A DNA stretch of 64,000 nt from positions 62,001 to 126,000 of the forward strand of contig JANRJC010000036.1 in assembly GCA_033764335.1 (NCBI GenBank), in the 5' to 3' direction. The position numbers and the translations under genes are program-made. Origin of the DNA: JAGQVA01 sp033764335 (GTDB lineage Bacteria; Bacteroidota; Bacteroidia; J057). Below the pieces are notes generated by a model that saw only the letters and a list, made by a program, of their open reading frames with translations, was not told the DNA's origin and ran no database searches. Positions 55,255-63,188 of this stretch are shown here, one piece after another; the first letter of the stretch is position 1, and each line of letters begins with the position of its first letter.

Positions 55255-55527
55255 CTATGTTCCAATTGAACTAACGTTGTTATTATTATTCATTATCAAT
55301 AAGATATAATAGTGACGGAACGTCCGGAACAGAAAAACGCTGTTTTTTTTCTATTTTATTGTGAGTCTATTCAAGTGGTTGAAAATCAATCATTTGTCCG
55401 AAAACATCATTTTTTTTCAAAAGTGATGCCCTTTTTTGTGTGAAAAAAAATCAAAACCTTACCCTCTTAAAATGAACTTTTTTATATAAATTTGAATAAT
55501 CACATTTGTTCAACTTATCTAATCACA

Positions 55528-55983
55528 ATGAAAAAGTTTATTTTTCTCTCTCTTATCTTCCTGCAATCTTTGGCAATCCATGCTTGCAATGTGCTGCCTC
55601 CTGCCCCGGCTCCCTGCTCCATTGTCGGTTCCTGGGAAAATGATATTGCTTTCAATGAAGTCTGCCTGTCTGACCAGGTGCAAACCTTCCATCGCTCCGG
55701 TTTTGCGGAACAGAAAGTATTTTTCCCGGAGTGCCAGGGATTGGATACTTCTTTATGGCAGGAACTTCGATTGTACTCGTTTTTTTCTTACTCCCATAAT
55801 CCGCCTCAAAATGAAATTATCATGGACCTACTTATCCAGTTTCATAGAGATGTTACAGGGGATTGGGATACGCTATACGGGGGGAATTCGGTTACAGTAC
55901 CGATTGTATATAATCTATTGGGGTGTGATACAATGGTTGTTGATGCAGGGGTGGGATGGCTGGATAGTTTGTGTAGGTTGTAG
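55528..55983 (+). CDS. secreted/lipoprotein cargo protein
   Basis: The start MKKFIFLSLIFLQSLAIHAC gives a signal peptide; the Cys at residue 20 could be a lipobox. An ATG 36 bp earlier would bury the signal and is rejected. The mature 130 residues contain the segment CSIVGSWENDIAFNEVCL and five or more Cys residues; GSWEND resembles a lipocalin-type start. It is on the opposite strand from most of the element, with its own terminator, which is typical of a lysogenic-conversion (moron) gene, for instance surface exclusion. Function not recognised. Confidence 0.7.
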   Translation: MKKFIFLSLIFLQSLAIHACNVLPPAPAPCSIVGSWENDIAFNEVCLSDQVQTFHRSGFAEQKVFFPECQGLDTSLWQELRLYSFFSYSHNPPQNEIIMDLLIQFHRDVTGDWDTLYGGNSVTVPIVYNLLGCDTMVVDAGVGWLDSLCRL

Positions 55984-55994
55984 TTCTCGTTTAC

Positions 55995-56029
55995 AAAAAA
56001 GCCGGGTAAGTGATTACCCGGCTTTTTTT
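55995..56029. terminator. bidirectional terminator A
   Basis: AAAAAA-GCCGGGTAA-GTGA-TTACCCGGC-TTTTTTT lies between the convergent cargo gene (plus) and HTH gene (minus) and serves both. Confidence 0.92.
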
Positions 56030-56030
56030 G

Positions 56031-56552
56031 TTACAGAGACATTGCATTGCAGATGCCTCTTATTTTTTCCCTGATAGCTTTTGCATCACTTTCAGGGAGT
56101 TTGTTTCTTTTGTTTCCCAACCATGCAACTACCCGGTTGTATTGTTTTCCATCTTCACATAATGGGAATACACGTAGTGTATCCATTTTTAGAAACCGTT
56201 TCAACTGGTCATCAGTCTGAAACGGTTTCTTTGCCATTTTTTTTGCCCATTTCTTGAGTCGGAGAATATTCTGCCGACTCAGTGAAACCCGTCCTATACG
56301 GGTTTCACTGTATAAGTAATAAGGGATATGGAGAGTGAAAAACACTTCTGCGGCATTCCAATGCTTCGCAGATAGTATTTCTACTATCCTCCTTTCCATT
56401 TCTTGATCTTCGCTACCGGGTGGAATACGTTTCTCGTATTCCACCCGGTAGCGGTCTGGAATCTTCCCCCGTGTTTTCCATACCCGGAGGGTTGATTTTG
56501 CAAGTTCATAGCGTTCTACCAGTTCCTGCGCAAATGTTTCGTCATATTGCAT
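56031..56552 (-). CDS. HTH-containing putative regulator
   Basis: Starting at the ATG of MQYDETFAQELVERYELAKS the protein is 173 residues. The N-terminus (AQELVERYELAKSTLRVWKTRGKIPDRY) reads as a DNA-binding helix-turn-helix like that of CI/XRE repressors or phage regulators. The rest is helical and basic (RLKKWAKKMAKKPF) with a C-terminal helix. It is isolated between two inverted terminators and is divergent from a small plus-strand gene, suiting a lysogeny switch. That role is inferred. Confidence 0.65.
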   Translation of the reverse strand: MQYDETFAQELVERYELAKSTLRVWKTRGKIPDRYRVEYEKRIPPGSEDQEMERRIVEILSAKHWNAAEVFFTLHIPYYLYSETRIGRVSLSRQNILRLKKWAKKMAKKPFQTDDQLKRFLKMDTLRVFPLCEDGKQYNRVVAWLGNKRNKLPESDAKAIREKIRGICNAMSL

Positions 56553-56638
56553 ATCTATAATTTTTTTTTCAAAAATAGTCAAAATTAATTAGGATTGAAA
56601 CATTTTTTTAGGAACTTAGTGTTATAAAAATAAATACA

Positions 56639-56887
56639 ATGAACACAAAAGCAACATTAATCCAATCCGCCACGAAAATCTCGAAAGCAACTAGGAGGAA
56701 TTCCTCTACCATTGCCCATACATGGGTGGGCATTACGGGTAACGAGGTAGAAATATTTTACCGCGACCCCGGCCGATATGGATCGAGGCATAACTATGAC
56801 TATGAAATTGATTTTGGCAAAGAAATACTCAGCAAAGCGGATGTACTTGCTGAGATAAATCGCTATAATGAAATAATCGGTTTTTAA
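56639..56887 (+). CDS. small hypothetical protein
   Basis: This 82-residue basic-to-acidic protein has the parts ATLIQSATKISKATRRNSSTIAHTW and VEIFYRDPGRYGSRHNYDYEIDFGKEIL. It faces away from the HTH gene, 86 bp from its start, and ends exactly at terminator B. It could be a Cro/excisionase-like partner or an antirepressor, but no motif proves this. Confidence 0.6.
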   Translation: MNTKATLIQSATKISKATRRNSSTIAHTWVGITGNEVEIFYRDPGRYGSRHNYDYEIDFGKEILSKADVLAEINRYNEIIGF

Positions 56888-56930
56888 ACACAAAAAAGCC
56901 GGGTAATCACTTACCCGGCTTTTTTGTGTT
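56887..56930. terminator. bidirectional terminator B (inverted copy of terminator A)
   Basis: AACAC plus AAAAAA-GCCGGGTAA-TCAC-TTACCCGGC-TTTTTT plus GTGTT. The 34-bp core (56892-56925) is the exact reverse complement of the core at 55995-56028. It lies between the stop codons of two convergent genes. Confidence 0.92.
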
Positions 56931-57130
56931 TAATAATATTCCAGTACCTCTATAATATCTTCTAAAATTTCCGTCTTTTCTATGAATTCTTCCCCTTTTT
57001 CACTATTTGCCCACTTTTCCGTTCTCTCGTATTCGTAATCTCTCCGTTTTTCTAATTCTTCTCTTACGTTCTCCAAGAAGACCTGAAGGAGTTTCGTAAA
57101 CTCTTTTGATTGGTAATATTTCATGTTCAT
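56930..57130 (-). CDS. small acidic helical protein
   Basis: This 66-residue protein is nearly all helix and highly charged (FTKLLQVFLENVREELEKRRDYEYERTEKW ... ILEDIIEVLEYY). The start ATG overlaps the preceding stop (TGATG), so it is translationally coupled. Function unknown. Confidence 0.65.
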   Translation of the reverse strand: MNMKYYQSKEFTKLLQVFLENVREELEKRRDYEYERTEKWANSEKGEEFIEKTEILEDIIEVLEYY

Positions 57131-57381
57131 CAGTTTAATGTTCCGTCATTGCCTAACAAATCGGATACTTTCACTAGCTCCAGGTTGTTTGCCCGTGTGA
57201 AGTTTATAAACTCCTCTGCCTGCGCTTTGCGCCAGATGGCCGCTCCCACAGCGCCCTCTTTGACTAGGTATTCCGTTTCATCCCCTATTGTTTTTCCTGG
57301 ATGGATATAGTACTTTTTATTGTCTGACAGCCGGATAAAATAACTGTCCGCTGAAAGTGAATTTACTCCTGTTAAGATCAT
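57130..57381 (-). CDS. small hypothetical protein
   Basis: This 83-residue protein starts MILTGVNSLSADSYFIRLSDN and contains KYYIHPGKTIGDETEYLVKEGAVGAAIWRKAQAEEFINF. It could be a small beta/alpha domain binding nucleic acid or protein. No family recognised. It lies downstream of a DUF6011-type gene, 88 bp away. Confidence 0.6.
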   Translation of the reverse strand: MILTGVNSLSADSYFIRLSDNKKYYIHPGKTIGDETEYLVKEGAVGAAIWRKAQAEEFINFTRANNLELVKVSDLLGNDGTLN

Positions 57382-57469
57382 TGTATTAAGTTTTAAATGT
57401 TATTTAAAAAGAAGTCTCCCGGTCGCCGATCTCGAACCGGGAGTGCTTCACCTAGCTACTACTACTTTG

Positions 57470-57961
57470 TCAATTTACCCTCCTAGCCTTCTGTTTTGCT
57501 TGCTCAAATTCTTTGGTATTAAGGGATATAAAATCTACCTCAATCGCTTGCGTAAAATGTGGTTTCCCTTGATCTGTGTCATACTTCAGCCATTCTAATG
57601 CCCGGTCCATATCATAAGCCTTGTAAAAAAACCTTAACATGTCCCAAGTATCATTACTGTCTCGATAAATGATTGTGAACTTATGTAGTTGATCCGGTAA
57701 CTCATGGGTTAGCTCTAAGAGACAGTTTTCTATATCATTGGTCAGGCTTCTGCCTAGATTGTCAGGGCTTTCCTTCAGCCAAAGAATATCTTCATCTATC
57801 CCCCAGGTATATTTCGCCCTGTGGGAAAATAGGTTGGTTTGACGATTATTTTTAATATCTACTTTATTACGTATTCTACAAATTGGGCCTAATCCTGCTT
57901 CGATTGAAACTGGATCCTTTAGCGGTTTCCCGCACCGATTACAGGTTGCTGATCCTTTCAT
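57470..57961 (-). CDS. DUF6011-type zinc-ribbon protein
   Basis: This 163-residue protein begins with CNRCGKPLKDPVSIEAGLGPIC, the four-Cys signature of DUF6011 proteins common in phages and plasmids. The rest is an alpha/beta domain rich in acidic residues (WGIDEDILWLKESPDNLGRSL, WDMLRFFYKAYDMDRALEWL). It may bind DNA or a replisome partner (inference). Coupled (ATGA) to the gene upstream. Confidence 0.75.
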   Translation of the reverse strand: MKGSATCNRCGKPLKDPVSIEAGLGPICRIRNKVDIKNNRQTNLFSHRAKYTWGIDEDILWLKESPDNLGRSLTNDIENCLLELTHELPDQLHKFTIIYRDSNDTWDMLRFFYKAYDMDRALEWLKYDTDQGKPHFTQAIEVDFISLNTKEFEQAKQKARRVN

Positions 57962-58149
57962 GTCTTTACGGGTTTATAGATTCGATATCTGAACAAAGCC
58001 AGGGCAATACATTCCTTACATGCCTCGATCCTTGTAAATAGGATGGCCTGTGTAGCTTTATCTGTGTGGTAGGGAGTAAAACCCGGCTGGAGGTATCCAG
58101 CCAGGTATTTGTTTACTCCTACTCTCTTTAATACATACTGCTTTTTCAT
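57958..58149 (-). CDS. small hypothetical protein
   Basis: This 63-residue basic protein (MKKQYVLKRVGVNKYLAGYL ... FTRIEACKECIALALFRYRI) starts with an ATGA overlap to the gene before and ends overlapping the gene after. Two nearby Cys residues (ACKEC) are notable. Function unknown. Confidence 0.6.
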   Translation of the reverse strand: MKKQYVLKRVGVNKYLAGYLQPGFTPYHTDKATQAILFTRIEACKECIALALFRYRIYKPVKT

Positions 58150-59759
58150 TGCTGTCCTAATGTTTTTAGTTGCATCATTTCTAAATACTTCTTGATCGTG
58201 TTTTTGCTACGAATACCAGATTTATTACTCAGTTCCTGCATGGTTGGCAGGTTATTTTTATCCTTCTGGATGGCTTCGTATGCTTTTTTGATTTTTTTGA
58301 TTTGACGCATTTCATTTGGCGTCACATCGTAGGTATATCCGGTAGTATTCGGTGTGCCTTGCTCGAATATGTAATTTTGTTGGTTATTTTGACTCCCTAC
58401 GTTTGACCCCGCCGACGTATCAGAATTCGGGGGATTTTTGAGCTTTTCGGAAAGGTCAAAAATCTGCCTTTCCAGGGCATCAATTTTAATCTGAAATTCA
58501 GGCGTATTTTTTACCTCCAACTTACCGGTATTTTGATCGTCAAGCAATGTATCCCATACATCCGATTTTGCTTGGATCTGCTGCGGGTTCGCGGTCTTTA
58601 GCCGGTTCATTTCCCTGGCTAACTCCCTGGCTCTTTTTCGCTGATATTCAGCGATTACGGTATCCGCCGTAATTCTTTCGCCTCGCTCCTGGAATTCGAT
58701 CATGTTTGAAGCTCTGCCTTCCAGATATGCCCCTCGGAGAAACCAGGCTTTCATGTAATGTGATACCAGGCTTATTAATTCGACTACGATCACAATTACA
58801 ATGGCAATCATACCGTATCGAAACGCCTTTTCTTCATCCAGCAATATCTCCGTTTTTAGCTCGGTTTCGATACTGGATAATTCATTTTTTCCGCCTGTTT
58901 TAAGCCCTTTGCGGTCATTTTCATAAACTTCGGTATAGGCTGAAATTTCATCTTCCTTTGCGGTTATTTTTTCCAGCAACAGGTTTGCGGGTTTCCGGTT
59001 TCGCTCCGGCATGGTCAACCGACCTTGCCACATTACTTTTTCATTCCGCAAATCCGCAACGGACTTTTTCCAATCCTGGATTGTCTGCCGATCTGCCTGT
59101 AATCGTTCCTTGTATCGTGTCTCCAGTGCTGTACTATCTGCTTTAAATGTACTGACAGACTGCTGCTTCCTGTACTGGTGTTTGTCCTCAATTTCGGCTG
59201 TATTGTCCGAATAGTACAACCCCGCCAGGTAGCCGCCGCCTGATGAAGTCGCCAGGCTCAAGAATATTAATCCCAGGACAATTATTTTCCTTGACAGTGG
59301 AAATTTACGCCGTAATAGCATGGCCGTAAACATTTCTCCTTCTCCTTTAATCTTGCCGGTTTCTGACAAGATCACCATTACCAGCAAAACCAAACCCGTT
59401 GCTAAGGCCGTAGCAATATTCGGCCAAGTAGGGGAGGTGTTTACATTCGTGAAATGATAGGCAGCTAAGGCAGAAAATCCAATGGCTGTTAATGCACTTA
59501 TCGCATGACCAATGAAAATTCCAAAACCTGCTGCCGGTTTCATCCATTTATTTTTCTCCACAAATGTCTTTGGCCGTACAAACTCTGCGGCAGCAGAGTA
59601 GGTCTCACGGTCATTTATGACATTTTGCAAATCGTCATATTCATCGTAGGGTACATGTGCGTCTATGACTGAGCTTGCATCGGGTACATTCACCGACTCT
59701 TGTTGGGGTTCCCGTGTTTCGTCGCTTCGCCGGAAAAATTGTCTTATTCGATTAATCAT
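58146..59759 (-). CDS. polytopic membrane protein with long coiled coil and C-terminal DNA-binding-like segment
   Basis: The start MINRIRQFFRRSDETREPQQ gives 537 residues. Two closely spaced hydrophobic hairpins (about 80-105 and 115-132, then 163-185) are followed by about 150 residues of coiled coil (TRYKERLQADRQTIQDWKKS ...), a further helix (about 320-342, YGMIAIVIVIVVELISLVSHY), a second coiled coil, a Gln/Asn/Ser-rich linker and a C-terminal segment NNLPTMQELSNKSGIRSKNTIKKYL that reads like an HTH. It recalls DUF4407-type membrane proteins of Bacteroidota elements. A membrane-bound protein ending in an HTH-like element could tether the element's DNA. Coupled to its neighbours. Confidence 0.7.
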   Translation of the reverse strand: MINRIRQFFRRSDETREPQQESVNVPDASSVIDAHVPYDEYDDLQNVINDRETYSAAAEFVRPKTFVEKNKWMKPAAGFGIFIGHAISALTAIGFSALAAYHFTNVNTSPTWPNIATALATGLVLLVMVILSETGKIKGEGEMFTAMLLRRKFPLSRKIIVLGLIFLSLATSSGGGYLAGLYYSDNTAEIEDKHQYRKQQSVSTFKADSTALETRYKERLQADRQTIQDWKKSVADLRNEKVMWQGRLTMPERNRKPANLLLEKITAKEDEISAYTEVYENDRKGLKTGGKNELSSIETELKTEILLDEEKAFRYGMIAIVIVIVVELISLVSHYMKAWFLRGAYLEGRASNMIEFQERGERITADTVIAEYQRKRARELAREMNRLKTANPQQIQAKSDVWDTLLDDQNTGKLEVKNTPEFQIKIDALERQIFDLSEKLKNPPNSDTSAGSNVGSQNNQQNYIFEQGTPNTTGYTYDVTPNEMRQIKKIKKAYEAIQKDKNNLPTMQELSNKSGIRSKNTIKKYLEMMQLKTLGQQ

Positions 59760-59991
59760 TTTTTTCGTCTTTAGCGGTGAAGGGATGATTTGCGGAAAAA
59801 CTCTTACCGTTTCCGAAATTTCGGAGTAGGTAAAACAGGATAGCACCTGCAATTGCAGAAACTGCGAGTCCTTGCGGCTCTGTCAGTCCTTCCGGTACCG
59901 GTTCGGTAGCAAGTAAAGAGTAGGGCAGTGTCATCAGAAGAAAGCAGACGGACAGCCTGGCCGCCGTCTGCACATTTGGTTTACTTAACAT
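59752..59991 (-). CDS. small signal-peptide/membrane protein
   Basis: This 79-residue protein has a signal peptide (RLSVCFLLMTLPYSLLATEP), a short acidic segment (PVPEGLTEPQG), one transmembrane helix (LAVSAIAGAILFYLLRNF) and a polar tail. The layout resembles both pilin-like subunits and small phage coat proteins. It overlaps the start of the downstream membrane protein gene by 8 bp, so they may work together. Assignment open. Confidence 0.65.
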   Translation of the reverse strand: MLSKPNVQTAARLSVCFLLMTLPYSLLATEPVPEGLTEPQGLAVSAIAGAILFYLLRNFGNGKSFSANHPFTAKDEKND

Positions 59992-60069
59992 CTTTGATTT
60001 AATTTGGTCTTTAACATTTTTGAAAAATTTGGTTTTATGTATCCCCTGGCTTTCTCCGGGGGATTCTTT

Positions 60070-62307
60070 TTAAAAGGGTGGTATATCACTGGTGGGTTCC
60101 AGTGGATTCAGAACCTGGTCTATTTCTTCTTGTGTCAAAAATTGCGCTGCCTCAAAGGTGTAATACCTCCCTCGCTGCGTTTCATAGTAAAACTCATCCT
60201 TTTCGCCTAGGCTTCGCCAGCTATATACCCGGTAGCGTTTATTTTCAGGATTATCCAGTTTCCAAGTATCCCGGAGTATGTCCGATATATCGGTTTTCGT
60301 TGTCCGGGTTCCCAGTTCGCGTAGTTTTGTTATCAGATCCTCGCGGGTAAACCTCACGCAGGTTTCTTCAAATTCCCGCTTGATCTCATATAAGAAATCC
60401 TGTAAGGCATCCCGGATGATTTCCCTTATCTCTTTCTCCACGCTTCCCCGGCTTTTTTCCACGACTGCCTGAAGGGCATCGGTGTAGATTTGCTCTTTGG
60501 TAAACCACATCCGCGTTTTCTTTTCCGTTTTCATCTCTCGGTTAAGCAGGTAGTGTAGGAATGCCGGTATTTCCTCTATCAGCTTGTCCAGTAATTCCGT
60601 ATCTTCTTTCCCACTAAAGGCAGGTACTTTAATTACCCAAAACCGATCTTCCGCCTCCTCGATGGGCAGGAAATTCTTTTCCTTGTTACTTGTCAGGATG
60701 AACTTTGAAAAAAACGGGGTTTCCTGCCTATCAACCCCTTTTGCAGCCGTAAAAATCGAATGGGCGAAGTTCCAAAACTTGAACTTCTCCGTTGCCTCGG
60801 GATCCAGGCTCAGGCTCGTTTCATCAATCGCAATGATCAACTTTCCTACCCAGTCATCGTTAAACTCGCTGTCCAGGTCGTGATTTTGATAGATACCCAT
60901 TTGCAGCGGATATATGGCCTTTAGCCAGTTGAGTAGGGTACTTTTTCCGGTTTTTCTTTCCTTGCTGATAGGGCAGAGGATGGGCAGTCTTTCGGCTGGT
61001 TTGGTATAGAGAATCTGAAGGTAATCCAGGCCGTACTCATACTGTTTCCCAAATATATGTTTGATGAATTTCAGCGTGTGTTTACATGGCCCTTCATCTG
61101 CCTGGTGTGGGACGGGTTCGTACCGGTTGTAAAAGCCGTCTATGGCCCGTTTGTAGTTCAGATTATCCGGTATGACCGTAAAACCTTCATAAGTCGGGAT
61201 AGTTGCCAGGTATTTGGCTGAATGTTCCCTTTTCACACTGTCAACACTCCACTTTGTGAGTATAGACCGGTGAGTGCCATCCGGCCAGGGCTTCATTTGT
61301 ATTTTGAACAGATTGACGCCAATAAACCGGTAGGGGGTATTGTCCGGGTTTTTTTCTCCATACGTCCGTATCGGCTTTTCCTTCTTTTCGTCATACTTGT
61401 ATGACCACTGATTCCAGATGAATTCGTCATCTTTCAGGAGTTCCTTATATGCCTTGTAAAACTCCGACACATTGGAAAGTTTGAAATAAGCCTTTACCGC
61501 CTTTGCATCCATTTTCGACAGGTCAAACGACCGGATAAACCGTCCGTCTGTTCCGAAAATAGGGGAGCGGTGTAATTCTTTGTATAGTTCCCCCTGATCT
61601 TCTTCCTTACTGTATTTTACCAGGAGGTCATCTATTCCTTTCGCATCTGTTTCATGCCTTTCGTGAATGTGCATAAAAAGGGCATCTATACCAAGCGGTA
61701 AAACCACCTCCCGAAAGGCATTTACAGCACCACAAAAGGATTTTAGCCGTGTGGACAGGTCTTTTTCGGGTTCTGGTTTGACCTGAAGGCAATCGGCATC
61801 TAGGAGTAACACGAGACACTTTACCCGACAGGTTTTAATAATTGCTAGCAGTGTTTCCCGAAGTTTTACCTTATCTTCCCTGAAGCCCCATATCCCACTG
61901 ATCCCTGCAAAATTCAATCCCAAATGTACCTCTGCTGCTGCAACCTTAAACTGTCCTTCAGTAAGGTATAGTGTATTAATACTACTTCCTTCCTGATATT
62001 GCTGTATCAGTTTCGGAGTGAGAAAAATCTGCTGTGCAGTTTCAGCCGGATTGATATACTTGTGGCCATTGACCGGATCCTTCAGCCGGGTAACTACGTA
62101 GGGGGTTTCCTTTCTCCACCTCCCTTTTTCATAGTGCTGGATACCTCCCGTGAGAGCAAGGTAATTAATCTGAATATTGTCATCTGAATCCGCCTGAAAT
62201 ATTTCAATTTCCCGCTTTCCTCGCGGGCTATCGTCCGGTATTTCTACCTTATTCCAGGAATAATTTATACCCAATTCTGAAAGCCTTTTTGCACAGTAGG
62301 TTGTCAT
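60070..62307 (-). CDS. replication protein: Toprim-like (DUF3854-type) domain plus superfamily 3 helicase
   Basis: This 745-residue protein has an N-terminal Toprim-like region (about residues 125-210: TLYLTEGQFKVAAAEVHLGL, ISGIWGFREDKVKL, CLVLLLDADCLQ). The C-terminal half is an SF3/D5-type helicase: Walker A ISKERKTGKSTLLNWLKAIY (about 455-475), Walker B VGKLIIAIDETSLS and motif C FSKFILTSNKEKNF followed by the Arg-containing AEDRFWVIKV. Such fusions replicate phages, satellites and plasmids in a primase/helicase manner. It is the only replication initiator seen in the element. The start overlaps the upstream gene by 4 bp. Confidence 0.9.
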   Translation of the reverse strand: MTTYCAKRLSELGINYSWNKVEIPDDSPRGKREIEIFQADSDDNIQINYLALTGGIQHYEKGRWRKETPYVVTRLKDPVNGHKYINPAETAQQIFLTPKLIQQYQEGSSINTLYLTEGQFKVAAAEVHLGLNFAGISGIWGFREDKVKLRETLLAIIKTCRVKCLVLLLDADCLQVKPEPEKDLSTRLKSFCGAVNAFREVVLPLGIDALFMHIHERHETDAKGIDDLLVKYSKEEDQGELYKELHRSPIFGTDGRFIRSFDLSKMDAKAVKAYFKLSNVSEFYKAYKELLKDDEFIWNQWSYKYDEKKEKPIRTYGEKNPDNTPYRFIGVNLFKIQMKPWPDGTHRSILTKWSVDSVKREHSAKYLATIPTYEGFTVIPDNLNYKRAIDGFYNRYEPVPHQADEGPCKHTLKFIKHIFGKQYEYGLDYLQILYTKPAERLPILCPISKERKTGKSTLLNWLKAIYPLQMGIYQNHDLDSEFNDDWVGKLIIAIDETSLSLDPEATEKFKFWNFAHSIFTAAKGVDRQETPFFSKFILTSNKEKNFLPIEEAEDRFWVIKVPAFSGKEDTELLDKLIEEIPAFLHYLLNREMKTEKKTRMWFTKEQIYTDALQAVVEKSRGSVEKEIREIIRDALQDFLYEIKREFEETCVRFTREDLITKLRELGTRTTKTDISDILRDTWKLDNPENKRYRVYSWRSLGEKDEFYYETQRGRYYTFEAAQFLTQEEIDQVLNPLEPTSDIPPF

Positions 62308-62624
62308 AGTAATCGCTTCAATAGATAAATGCCGAAAGGTTGTTTTGTGAGGTCTATTTTTGCTTTGTAATACTGGTCCAGCTTATCCCGGATGGCCGGG
62401 GTATCAATGGAGCCGGTAGTCAACATCAACACGATCTCCGGTATGGCTGCCAGATTCTGCATCTTAATCCCTCGGACAATCTCCGCTTCCCCGACCTCTG
62501 CACCGCCTAAACACAAGGTTACTTTCGTACCCGTTTGGTATTCTGTATTCCAGGGGCGAACAATCGGGAAGATTTTGTTTCCCAGATTATTGTTGCCATC
62601 GGTAGCAAGTTTAATCTTGTGCAT
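62304..62624 (-). CDS. small hypothetical protein, possibly PUA/ASCH-like
   Basis: This 106-residue protein contains GTKVTLCLGGAEVGEAEIVRGIKM, similar in pattern to the beta-barrel core of ASCH/PUA-like domains that bind RNA or nucleotides. The remainder is helical (AIRDKLDQYYKAKIDL). Assignment is tentative. It lies directly upstream of the replication protein gene with a 4-bp overlap. Confidence 0.6.
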   Translation of the reverse strand: MHKIKLATDGNNNLGNKIFPIVRPWNTEYQTGTKVTLCLGGAEVGEAEIVRGIKMQNLAAIPEIVLMLTTGSIDTPAIRDKLDQYYKAKIDLTKQPFGIYLLKRLL

Positions 62625-62928
62625 CTTGATGAAATATGTTTGCGATTTTTTGCGATAAGCCTTCCATGCCCGTAATCCCTTCCAGATGTTTTATGAGTAT
62701 GGGTAGGGTTTCCGGAAGCGGGACAGGTTGCCATTCTGCTGCGAGAAGGTCGTTTGTCACTTCTTCCTTACCCCAACCGGAATCTTTTGCATAAGTCACT
62801 GCCTGGAGTGTGGTTTGCAGGTGTTTCCCATCCGGATGGCGGTAGGTTACTAAAGTGATAAGGGTATCGCTTATTAGGAACGAAAGCGAAGGGGTATCGT
62901 TTTTGCCTCGGTTTTTTTTATAAAACAT
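62611..62928 (-). CDS. small hypothetical protein
   Basis: This 105-residue protein starts MFYKKNRGKNDTPSLSFLIS and contains LITLVTYRHPDGKHLQTTLQAVTYAKDSGWGKEE, with a helical C-terminus. No family recognised. It overlaps the next gene by 14 bp and the previous gene by 11 bp, in keeping with a compact phage operon. Confidence 0.6.
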   Translation of the reverse strand: MFYKKNRGKNDTPSLSFLISDTLITLVTYRHPDGKHLQTTLQAVTYAKDSGWGKEEVTNDLLAAEWQPVPLPETLPILIKHLEGITGMEGLSQKIANIFHQDAQD

Positions 62929-63184
62929 GATGATGAAAATTACAGATTGGACAAAGTTTGGGTGCGTTCTTTCTCTTTTTCAGGGAGCGTTCTAACGTCC
63001 TGCCTCCCTTCCAGGTTCTCACGATCCGATAAGTTATGCCTCGCTCATTACAGACCGCCAGTATTCTGGCGCCTACGCCTAACCGATGCTCCTTTAGTCT
63101 ATTTTCGGGCAGACCTTCGGTAAACCCGATATAATGCTTTGCGTGAGCAAGGGGCGTGTCCAGATGAATGAGATAGACTTGCAT
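62918..63184 (-). CDS. GIY-YIG-like small protein
   Basis: This 88-residue protein reads MQVYLIHLDTPLAHAKHYIGFTEG, then NRLKEHRLGVGARILAVCNERGI, with ERSLKKRKNAPKLCPIC near the end. VYLIHL and HYIGFT match the two strand motifs of the GIY-YIG nuclease fold (with H and Y substitutions). The Arg (RLKEHR) and Glu (LERSLK) positions are conserved. The family is common in phages and in homing or repair nucleases. Full activity is uncertain because the first motif is altered. Confidence 0.75.
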   Translation of the reverse strand: MQVYLIHLDTPLAHAKHYIGFTEGLPENRLKEHRLGVGARILAVCNERGITYRIVRTWKGGRTLERSLKKRKNAPKLCPICNFHHHVL

Positions 63185-63188
63185 AGGT

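Larger units (their letters stand above)
54938..55527. other. 590-bp non-coding control region, candidate replication origin
   Basis: No gene is seen here. It separates the minus-strand structural operon from plus-strand cargo. It holds 11-bp tandem repeats at 54953-54982, at least seven GGAACA/TGTTCC boxes between 55122 and 55331, two exact GACGGAACACA iterons (55207-55217, 55218-55228) inside a 17-bp near-perfect inverted repeat (55186-55202 with 55238-55254, one mismatch), and AT-rich tracts on both sides with CAATAAGATA repeated. This is the architecture of an iteron origin or partition site. Confidence 0.55.

Noticed and set aside
54938..55527. CRISPR array suggested by repeated GGAACA boxes
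   Set aside because: Repeats are only 6-11 bp, irregularly spaced and in both orientations, with no spacer pattern or cas genes.
60040..60070. CCCC/GGGG hairpin followed by a T-run on the plus strand
   Set aside because: No plus-strand gene precedes it, and on the minus strand no T-run follows, so a functional terminator is doubtful.
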